From a bacterium (lineage in GTDB: Bacteria > Verrucomicrobiota > Verrucomicrobiia > Limisphaerales > J093), in assembly GCA_021784265.1 (NCBI GenBank), contig JAJXTA010000233.1, positions 1 through 5,644 of the forward strand: 5,644 bases of DNA. Direction: 5' to 3'. Shown in pieces: positions 1 through 5,036 of this stretch; position 1 is the first letter of the stretch; the number at the start of each line of letters is the position of its first letter. The notes beneath the pieces are model-generated. The model worked only from the letters and a program-made list of their open reading frames with translations, was not told where the DNA came from and searched no databases. A program made the position numbers and the translations under genes.

Positions 1-52
1 CCGTGTTACCGCCGTGAAAGGGCGATGTCCTGGGCCTCTAGACGATAGGGTC
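1..52 (-). tRNA. tRNA-Glu (anticodon UUC), 3' end cut off by window edge
   Basis: Read on the minus strand from base 52, the sequence matches the bacterial tRNA-Glu pattern as I know it from E. coli. The acceptor 5' strand GACCCTA is followed by TC and the D arm GTCTAGAGGCCCAGGAC. The anticodon stem UCGCC/GGCGG (one U-G pair) closes the loop CUUUCAC, which places anticodon UUC at positions 34-36. The variable segment UAACA and the first T-stem bases CGG follow before the window ends. About 52 of roughly 75 nucleotides are present, so the T arm, the acceptor 3' strand and the CCA status cannot be seen. The molecule decodes GAA/GAG and can also supply glutamate for tetrapyrrole synthesis. A promoter lies just upstream at 68-95, so this gene probably heads its own transcript. 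Confidence 0.93.
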
Positions 53-67
53 GTCCGAAGGAGCGGC

Positions 68-95
68 AATATAGGCTCGCTTAAGGCAATGTCAC
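68..95 (-). promoter_or_regulatory. Sigma70-type promoter of the tRNA-Glu gene
   Basis: On the minus strand a -35 hexamer GTGACA (90-95, five of six matches to TTGACA) is separated by 16 bases from a -10 hexamer TATATT (68-73). Transcription should start near base 61, leaving a leader of about 9 bases before the tRNA 5' end at 52. The discriminator between the -10 and the start is GC-rich (GCCGCTCC), as is common at stable-RNA promoters under stringent control; that regulation is inferred from family knowledge. Confidence 0.65.
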
Positions 96-311
96 GCCAA
101 AACCTCCCTGGTGCGTGGCCGAATTGCGCCAAAAGTCTTGTTACCCGGGAGAGGGGGGTACACCGGGGGAATGGATACGTCGCGCCAGAAGTAACTGTTA
201 CCGTGTCGGGTGATGGACCCAGCCTGCGCCATTTTGGCGCGCTGTAGCGCACAAATCCGGCGGTTAAACGCCGCGCCAAGCTCAACCGCACCCAAGAACC
301 GGCATTGAAAG
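96..311. promoter_or_regulatory. Divergent spacer with repeated GCGCCA words and small palindromes
   Basis: No gene is supported here. The word GCGCCA occurs at 126-131, 182-187, 226-231 and 273-278, and inverted at 235-240. Two of these make a perfect hairpin, GCGCCA-TTT-TGGCGC (226-240). The longer word CGCCAAAA occurs at 95-102 and 127-134, and inverted at 232-239; the first copy touches the tRNA -35 element. Other palindromes are GTAAC-T-GTTAC (191-201), GCGC-TGTA-GCGC (239-250) and CGGCG-N6-CGCCG (258-273). The cluster could be an operator array between two divergent promoters, but no known regulator site is recognised and the role is inference. Confidence 0.35.
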
Positions 312-320
312 TGCTATAAA
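312..320 (+). promoter_or_regulatory. Extended -10 promoter for the small basic gene
   Basis: TGCTATAAA fits an extended -10 element (TGn followed by TATAAA at 315-320). No convincing -35 hexamer lies 16-18 bases upstream; TTGAAA at 305-310 is only four bases away and cannot pair with this -10. The usual start distance puts +1 at about 326-328, which coincides with the ATG at 328. The predicted mRNA is therefore leaderless or nearly so. Confidence 0.45.
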
Positions 321-327
321 ATGAGGC

Positions 328-492
328 ATGGATATCAAGGCAATCAAGTATCGGACCAAGACCGAATTGCTGATGGCCCTGGCGCGACGGCGCGAAAAGC
401 GCTTGGCGGCCCTGTCCAAACTGGCGGAGCAGGGTCGGAGCCAAAACCGCGTCGAGGGGCGCATCGGCAACCGGGCGGGGCTGGCGGGCTAA
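328..492 (+). CDS. Small basic protein of unknown function, 54 residues
   Basis: I do not recognise a family. The reading frame begins MDIKAIKYRTKTELLM and ends at a TAA at 490-492. It has 14 Lys/Arg against 5 Asp/Glu, no Cys and no membrane segment. Residues about 10-35 look helical and amphipathic (RTKTELLMALARRREKRL), with a basic RRREKR patch at 20-25. The tail from 36 on is Gly/Arg/Asn-rich (GRSQNRVEGRIGNRAG). Roughly 44 of 53 sense codons end in G or C, which is the pattern of a real gene in this GC-rich DNA, and no overlapping frame gives a recognisable protein. No normal ribosome-binding site is present: GAGG at 323-326 nearly touches the ATG. The promoter at 312-320 suggests leaderless translation. 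The composition would suit a nucleic-acid or ribosome-binding role, but that is speculation. The gene is divergent from tRNA-Glu and convergent with hrpB. Confidence 0.6.
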   Translation: MDIKAIKYRTKTELLMALARRREKRLAALSKLAEQGRSQNRVEGRIGNRAGLAG

Positions 493-503
493 CGCCGGTC
501 CCC
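477..503 (+). terminator. Stem-loop at the end of the small gene, possible terminator
   Basis: GGGG-CTGGCG (477-486) pairs with CGCCGG-T-CCCC (493-503), giving about ten base pairs with one G-T pair and one bulged T. The six-base loop GGCTAA contains the stop codon of the small gene. The position fits a terminator or mRNA 3'-end stabiliser. The following bases are AAACCC rather than a T run, so intrinsic termination is not assured. Confidence 0.35.
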
Positions 504-709
504 AAACCCTATGCCGCGCTCAGCAAGCGGAGCGTCGGGGAGTGCGCGTCCGGGTAAATCTCGGGCGGGGGGCGTACCGCGTACCGGCGCCTGCGGCCTC
601 CCCGACCCGGGCGCGGCATGCGCGGGCAGGGTTGGGGCGGGAACGCGCCGTCGCCAACCTCGGGCGGACCGCGACCCTGAGGAGGGCGAGGCACGCGTGT
701 CCGCCAACC
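504..709. other. Gene-free convergent spacer with strong hairpins
   Basis: This stretch separates the small plus-strand gene from the hrpB stop; short open frames crossing it show no recognisable protein. It can form two notable structures. CCCCGACCC (600-608) pairs with GGGTTGGGG (629-637) around a GC-rich 20-base loop that can itself pair (GCGC-GGCAT-GCGC). GGCGGAC (663-669) pairs perfectly with GTCCGCC (699-705), with an inner CCCT-GAGG-AGGG hairpin (675-686). The second lies immediately downstream of the hrpB stop and may protect or end that transcript. Neither is followed by a T run on either strand, so factor-independent termination is not supported. Confidence 0.4.
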
Positions 710-3289
710 TCAGCGCCAGAGGTGTTTCGGGTAGCGGCGTTGCAGCTCTTGTTTGATGCGCGGGTAGTGTTCGCGCCAAAAGCCGGGCAGGTCCTGGGTA
801 ATCTGCACCGGGCGCATGCTCGGGGCTAGAATATGGAGGACAAGCGGAACGCGGTTCCGCGCGATGCGCGGCGTGGCGGTCACCCCATACAGTTCCTGGA
901 TCCGCAGGGCGAGGTACGGGGCGCCTTCCGGCGGATAGATGACCCGGGCAGAGCGACCGTTGGCGAGGGTCACGCGCTCCGGGGCGTGTTGCTCGAGCAG
1001 CGCCTGCTGAGGAGGGGAGAGCCAAGCTTTAACGGTGGGGAGCACTTCCCGCTCCTTGAGGTCACGCTGGGAATAACTCCCGAGACAGACCTGTTCGACG
1101 AGGTTCCGCCGCTCCTCCGGGCCGATGGGCGGCAAGCCAAGCTCCGGACACCACTGCTGGAGGCGGTTGAGGCGCAGAATCCACTGTTCAACCCCTTCGT
1201 CCCAGTGTTTAAGCGCAAGGCGGCCTTGGAGAACCTCCTCGGCCAGAATCCCGGCGGCGACGGCCGCCGGCGGGGTTTGGAGGTGCCGCTCTCCAATGGC
1301 CAGGTCACGGAACGTGACCGTCTCAACGGCTTGGACCCGCTTGGCGACGGGATCGAAGCTGGCGCGCGGTGTCCGCTGGATGTCGGACGGAAAGAGTTCC
1401 AAGAGCCACTCCGGGTCGAGGGCAGTGGCGAGCGAGAGGATGGTATTCAGGGTGCCGGCGGCGGCTTCGACCTCGCGCACTTCCGCCGCCACCAAGAGAG
1501 GGGCGCGCACCACGCTCTCGCGCGCGAGCTGGCCGCCCCGGCCATGCACCAACTCGCAGCGCAGCGAAGTCTCGTCCGGCCGGCGCGCAACCCGGTCCGA
1601 GAACCCGATCAGGACGCACTTGAGGAGCCCGGGGCCCGGGGAGGCCGCGCGGTTGACCTTCAACCCCTCCGCTTGGGCAATGCGCAGGAAATGTTCGAGC
1701 ACCGGCCCCACTTGGCGCGCTGCCGGGGCATGGATGCCAGCCTGACGGCAGGCCGCGGGGTCGAAGTTGTTCCGGCGGGCGTAATCGTAAGCGGCCATGA
1801 GCATCCAGAAATCCGAGGGAGCTTGGTCCCCGGCGAGGTCTTGGCGGACCCCCTCGACCTCCCGGCCGGGATTCCGAACGAGCAGGTCGCGGCCTTGGGT
1901 CAACGCCGCCACTAGGGCTGCCGGGTGAACACAGTCGTAGTCCTCGGCTGCCAACAGCATCCGGGCGTAACGCGGGTGGAGAGGAAAGGCGAGCATCCGT
2001 CGGCCCAGGGGCGTGATGTGTCCCGCCGGATCCAGCGCGCCGAGGTCGGTGAGGAGCGTTTCGGCATCCTGCAGGCGTGGGGCCGCCGGGGGCTCCAACC
2101 ACCGAAAGCGCTGGAGGTCGGTGATCCCGCCCGCTTTGAGGGCGAGGACCACCTCCGCCAAGTCGAGGCGTTGCACTTCGGGCAGCTCGTGGCGCGGGCG
2201 CTCCCCGTGCTCGGCCGCTGCCCACAGGCGCAGGCAACGGCCCGGAGCGGTGCGTCCGGCGCGTCCGGCGCGTTGGTCCGCGGCGGCCTGGCTGATCTTC
2301 TCGACGAGCAAGGTATTGATTCCGCGGTGGGGGTCGTAACGGGGCACGCGAGCCAAGCCACTATCGATGACCAGCCGGATGCCCTCGATGGTCAACGAGG
2401 TCTCAGCCACGTTGGTCGCCACCACCACCTTTGGCTGCCGGTAATTGGCCACCGCCGCGTCCTGGTCTCGGGCCGCCAGCTCACCGTGCAAGGGCAACCG
2501 GAGGTAACCGCGCGCTTCGGGCCGGTCGCCGAGGGCGGCCAGGGTCTGTTGGATCTCGTACACGCCGGGCATGAAGATCAGCGCATCGCCGCTCCCCCCG
2601 GCGCGCACGTGTTCGGCGAACGCCTCCGCGGCCCGCTCCCACACCGGCCAGGTGTCGGAGCGCCCCCGGTGGGGGGCATACTCGAGGTTCACCTCGAACT
2701 GACGCCCGGCGGAGGTCACGGTGGCGCAGGGCGTCAGATAGCTCTCCAGCACGCGCGTCGGGAGCGTGGCGGACATGACCAAGATCAGCAGGCCCGGCCG
2801 GGTCGTGGCCTGGAGGTCCAGGGCTCGGGCCAGGCAGATGTCGCCGTCCAGATGCCGCTCGTGGAATTCGTCGAACACCAGCGCCGAAACCCCGTCCAGG
2901 CCGGGGTCGCGGACCATCTGGCGCAGGAGAATCCCCTCGGTGACATATTTGATCCGGGTGCGGGCGCTGGCGCGGTTTTCAAAGCGGACCTGGTAGCCGA
3001 CCTCGACCCCGAGCTGAACGCCACGCTCGTGCGCGACGCGGGCCGCCAGAAGCCGGGCGGCGATGCGGCGAGGTTGGAGGATGACGGCTTGACCCTGGCC
3101 CAACAACCCATGATCGAGCAGCATCTGGGGTACCTGGGTGGATTTGCCCGAGCCGGTAGGCGCCTGCACCAGCACCCGCCGATGAGCCCGCAAGCCGGCT
3201 ACCAGGCCCGGCTCGATTTCGTAGATGGGCAGCGGTTCGGCCAAGCGGCGAGGGCGGCGAGCATGGGGCCGCCAGGACCCCGGGGGCAA
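710..3289 (-). CDS. hrpB: ATP-dependent DEAH-box RNA helicase HrpB
   Basis: HrpB is a superfamily 2 DEAH-like NTP-dependent helicase; its cellular RNA substrate is poorly known in most bacteria. In the 859-residue reading the motifs appear in order: Walker A APTGSGKST (43-51), DEFH Walker B (140-143), SAT (173-175), ATNVAETSLT (291-300) and QRAGRAGR (339-346). A helicase-associated region follows from about 400, with the HrpB-specific C-terminal domain at about 700-859, including RPVQITQDLPGFW and the terminal RYPKH. The DEFH in place of DEAH is typical of HrpB. The length is slightly above the E. coli protein (about 810-820). The start is uncertain: TTG at 3287-3289 begins ten bases after the hypA stop, while TTG at 3242-3244 would give MAEPLPIYEIE and place Walker A at the usual distance from the N-terminus. 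Neither has a clear ribosome-binding site. It is the last gene of the minus-strand operon and is likely coupled to hypA. No truncation or missing motif is seen. Confidence 0.96.
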   Translation of the reverse strand: MPPGSWRPHARRPRRLAEPLPIYEIEPGLVAGLRAHRRVLVQAPTGSGKSTQVPQMLLDHGLLGQGQAVILQPRRIAARLLAARVAHERGVQLGVEVGYQVRFENRASARTRIKYVTEGILLRQMVRDPGLDGVSALVFDEFHERHLDGDICLARALDLQATTRPGLLILVMSATLPTRVLESYLTPCATVTSAGRQFEVNLEYAPHRGRSDTWPVWERAAEAFAEHVRAGGSGDALIFMPGVYEIQQTLAALGDRPEARGYLRLPLHGELAARDQDAAVANYRQPKVVVATNVAETSLTIEGIRLVIDSGLARVPRYDPHRGINTLLVEKISQAAADQRAGRAGRTAPGRCLRLWAAAEHGERPRHELPEVQRLDLAEVVLALKAGGITDLQRFRWLEPPAAPRLQDAETLLTDLGALDPAGHITPLGRRMLAFPLHPRYARMLLAAEDYDCVHPAALVAALTQGRDLLVRNPGREVEGVRQDLAGDQAPSDFWMLMAAYDYARRNNFDPAACRQAGIHAPAARQVGPVLEHFLRIAQAEGLKVNRAASPGPGLLKCVLIGFSDRVARRPDETSLRCELVHGRGGQLARESVVRAPLLVAAEVREVEAAAGTLNTILSLATALDPEWLLELFPSDIQRTPRASFDPVAKRVQAVETVTFRDLAIGERHLQTPPAAVAAGILAEEVLQGRLALKHWDEGVEQWILRLNRLQQWCPELGLPPIGPEERRNLVEQVCLGSYSQRDLKEREVLPTVKAWLSPPQQALLEQHAPERVTLANGRSARVIYPPEGAPYLALRIQELYGVTATPRIARNRVPLVLHILAPSMRPVQITQDLPGFWREHYPRIKQELQRRYPKHLWR

Positions 3290-3299
3290 CCCCGGCGCG

Positions 3300-3647
3300 T
3301 CAACGCTCGATTTCGAAACTCTCCAGCACCAAGTGGGTGGGATTGACCGGCGTCAACTGAATCGAACCGCAGTGGGGACAGACGTTGGGGAGTTCGCTCA
3401 GCTCGAACTGCCGTTGGCACCCCTCACACCGGACCAAGCCCGGCACCCGGTCGAGCACCAGGTTGGCCTCCTGGAGCAGGCGGCTCTCCTTTTTCACCAC
3501 GTCGAAGCAGAACCGCACGTGCTCGGCGTCGTGGCTCACCAGGGGATTGTAACGCAGGCGCAAGCTGCGGACGCGCTTGGCCCCTTGCGCGGTCGCCTCC
3601 TTCTCCACGGTCGTGACCAGCTCGCGAACGATATGAACCTCGTGCAT
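3300..3647 (-). CDS. hypA: Hydrogenase nickel-incorporation protein HypA
   Basis: HypA is a cytoplasmic metallochaperone that, with HypB, delivers nickel to the large subunit of [NiFe]-hydrogenase. The 115-residue protein has the usual family length and starts with the required MHE, in which His2 and the N-terminal amine bind nickel. The structural zinc site is complete: Cys74 and Cys77 (CEGC) and Cys90 and Cys93 (CPHC). The middle of the nickel domain is divergent: YNPLVSHDAEHV (33-44) stands where most homologues have a VGELSGV-like segment, and His5 replaces the common serine of MHExS. The ATG is at 3645-3647, 24 bases after the stop of the upstream protease gene; no strong ribosome-binding site is visible. 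The stop lies ten bases before the longest hrpB start. No hypB or other hyp gene is in the window. A urease-type nickel role is possible in principle, but the adjacent protease points to hydrogenase. Confidence 0.93.
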   Translation of the reverse strand: MHEVHIVRELVTTVEKEATAQGAKRVRSLRLRYNPLVSHDAEHVRFCFDVVKKESRLLQEANLVLDRVPGLVRCEGCQRQFELSELPNVCPHCGSIQLTPVNPTHLVLESFEIER

Positions 3648-3671
3648 AAATGGGTCGGCGGCAGTCCGGGC

Positions 3672-4325
3672 TCAGGTGGATGCCGGTGGGGGTACGGGTC
3701 GGGCCGCCCCGGGACCCGGGTGACCCCGGCTCAGCCCCTGCCGGGCACGCACGGCGGTCTCGACCGAGCGTGTCACCTCCGGCAACGCCGCCTCGAGGAC
3801 CGGGGTCAAGCGGTTTCCCAAAGTGAAGGGATCCTGGACCTCGACAGCGAAGATGGTGACCCGTTCCGGCATCACCAACCCCAAGGCGGCGCCCAAGGCC
3901 AGCATCTCCCCAATCCCGGCACAGTGGGGGGAGACCGAGGGCGTGACGGGCAACGCGGCGCCCTCGAATTCATGGAGATAACCCGGGGCCGCTTTGCCCG
4001 TTTGGATGGAATCGACCACAATCAGCTCCCGGTAGCCCTCGATCAGGTCCAACAGGCCCAGGCCCATTTCCCCGGTTTCTTTGACCGCCACGTCCAGGGT
4101 GAGAGGCAACCGCCGCCTCAATTCCCGCACCACGTTCAGGCCCATGGCGTCGTCCGAGAGCATGTCGTTGCCCAGGCCCAGGACCAAGACCGCCGCCGGG
4201 GGCGGTGTGGGCGCGCGCGGCCCCACCGGGCTAGACTCCGCGGCCACGGGAGCCGGGGGGGGGTCGGTCGGGGTCGGGGTCGGCTCCAGACCGGCGCCGG
4301 TCGTTGCTCGTTTGGTTGCGCCCAT
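3672..4325 (-). CDS. [NiFe]-hydrogenase maturation protease with proline-rich tails
   Basis: This belongs to the HyaD/HybD/HycI/HoxM endopeptidase family, which removes the C-terminal peptide of the hydrogenase large subunit after nickel insertion. From the ATG at 4323-4325 the protein has 217 residues. The core begins VLVLGLGND (about 46-54). By alignment with E. coli HybD from memory, the nickel-sensing ligands Glu16, Asp62 and His93 correspond to Asp59 (in LSDDAMG), Asp105 (in LIVVDSI) and His134 (in SVSPHC). Asp at the first site also occurs in HycI. The core ends near VETAVRAR. Unusual are an N-terminal extension of about 45 residues rich in Pro/Thr/Ala (EPTPTPTDPPPAP) and a short C-terminal tail ending PVPPPAST; most homologues are 150-190 residues. 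The ATG has AGGG nine bases upstream. A longer TTG start at 4377-4379 would add 18 residues, and internal GTG codons could give a shorter form. It is probably the first gene of the operon with hypA and hrpB. Which hydrogenase it serves cannot be told. Confidence 0.88.
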   Translation of the reverse strand: MGATKRATTGAGLEPTPTPTDPPPAPVAAESSPVGPRAPTPPPAAVLVLGLGNDMLSDDAMGLNVVRELRRRLPLTLDVAVKETGEMGLGLLDLIEGYRELIVVDSIQTGKAAPGYLHEFEGAALPVTPSVSPHCAGIGEMLALGAALGLVMPERVTIFAVEVQDPFTLGNRLTPVLEAALPEVTRSVETAVRARQGLSRGHPGPGAARPVPPPAST

Positions 4326-4581
4326 ACCGTCGCACCCTACCACGGCTTCCCGCCGAGTGCCAGGGTTGAAAACGACCAACCCGCGCAGACGCGTCCGGGT
4401 GGCCTCAGCGCGCGACCCGGCTCGTGACCCAGATCAACCCGCGCGACGCTCGCCTCCGCCTTCGCGGATTAAACCACGCCCCGCGGAAGGCTCGCGAGCC
4501 GTCCGGCGGGCGGACGCGGGGCTAGGGAACAGCCGAGTTGACGCCGGCCAAGGGGCACGGTAACTTCGAGGCATCGGATCG
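4326..4581. promoter_or_regulatory. Divergent promoter region between hydrogenase-maturation and Fe-S genes
   Basis: This 256-base spacer lies between two gene sets pointing away from each other and must hold both promoters. On the plus strand one candidate is supported and listed separately. On the minus strand I found no good -35/-10 pair; a TGGCAC on that strand (around 4361-4366) lacks the matching GC-containing -12 element, so a sigma54 promoter is not supported. No protein-coding frame in the spacer is convincing, and no riboswitch or IscR-like site was recognised by eye. Confidence 0.5.
4538..4566 (+). promoter_or_regulatory. Candidate sigma70 promoter for the Fe-S carrier and hscB
   Basis: TTGACG (4538-4543, five of six matches to the -35 consensus) is followed after exactly 17 bases by TAACTT (4561-4566), which keeps the key TA and final T of a -10 element but matches only three of six positions. 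Transcription would begin near 4573, leaving a leader of only about nine bases and excluding the GAGG at 4568-4571 from the mRNA. Either the leader is very short, or the real promoter is further upstream and GAGG is used as the ribosome-binding site. Confidence 0.35.
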
Positions 4582-4968
4582 ATGATTGCCGCTAAAGCCA
4601 CCGCCAGTTCCTCCGCCGCCGGTTACCGTATCGGCGATGAGCGCCTGATCCGCGTGACCACCAGCGCCGCCGAGAAGGTCCGTTCCCTCCTCACCAAGCA
4701 GGGCCGTCCCCAGGGCGTGCTTCGGGTCGCGGTGCTGGGCGGTGGTTGCTCGGGCCTGCAATACAAGATGGACTTGCAAGACCAGCCGGCCAGTCGCGAC
4801 ATCTTGGTGGAAAGCAGCGGCGTCAAGGTGGTCGTGGACCCCAAGAGTGCCCTCTACGTCACCGGTTCGGAGTTGGACTATGAGGACGCCCTGCAAGGGG
4901 GCGGGTTCAAGGTGCGGAATCCCAACGCCGCCACCACCTGTTCCTGTGGCGAGAGCTTCAGTGCTTAA
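4582..4968 (+). CDS. A-type iron-sulfur cluster carrier (IscA/ErpA/SufA family)
   Basis: A-type carriers accept Fe-S clusters or iron from the assembly machinery and hand them to apo-proteins in the cytoplasm. The 128-residue protein shows the full family signature: Cys56 in GGGCSGLQY, then Cys120 and Cys122 in TCSCGESF, with the expected 63 residues between the first and second cysteines. The domain begins at about residue 23 (LIRVTTSAAEKV). The 20-odd residues before it (MIAAKATASSSAAGYRIGDE) are an extension compared with E. coli IscA (107 residues) or ErpA (114) and show no clear targeting signal. The ATG at 4582 has GAGG ten bases upstream; an internal GTG at V25 is the only short alternative. 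The gene is followed by hscB 68 bases downstream, which favours membership of an ISC-type operon, but iscS and iscU are not upstream. IscA and ErpA cannot be separated from sequence alone. Confidence 0.93.
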   Translation: MIAAKATASSSAAGYRIGDERLIRVTTSAAEKVRSLLTKQGRPQGVLRVAVLGGGCSGLQYKMDLQDQPASRDILVESSGVKVVVDPKSALYVTGSELDYEDALQGGGFKVRNPNAATTCSCGESFSA

Positions 4969-5036
4969 GCGGGGGCGGGCCACCGGGGTGCGCCGCCGCC
5001 GAGTGGAGCGGTTCCGACCCTGACAACGCCGCCGCC

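Noticed and set aside
305..310. TTGAAA as a -35 box for the small gene
   Set aside because: It is only four bases from the TATAAA -10, far from the 16-18 bases needed; the extended -10 TG explains the promoter better.
652..711. Direct repeat CGCCAACCTC at 652-661 and 702-711
   Set aside because: The two copies share only ten bases with no similarity around them, and the second overlaps the hrpB stop codon. This is within what GC-rich sequence can produce by chance.
833..1915. Long plus-strand open frame of 360 residues opposite hrpB
   Set aside because: It lies wholly antisense to a helicase with all its motifs; its protein is low-complexity Arg/Gly/Pro/Glu with no recognisable domain. Long antisense frames are expected opposite high-GC genes.
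1925..3346. Long plus-strand open frame of 473 residues opposite hrpB
   Set aside because: Antisense shadow of hrpB, with biased composition and no motif; the hrpB frame is beyond doubt.
4361..4366. TGGCAC on the minus strand as a sigma54 -24 element before the protease
   Set aside because: The required GC-containing -12 element at the fixed spacing is absent.
3225..4427. Plus-strand open frame of 400 residues opposite hypA and the protease
   Set aside because: It overlaps two well-supported genes with intact metal-binding motifs and shows no domain of its own.
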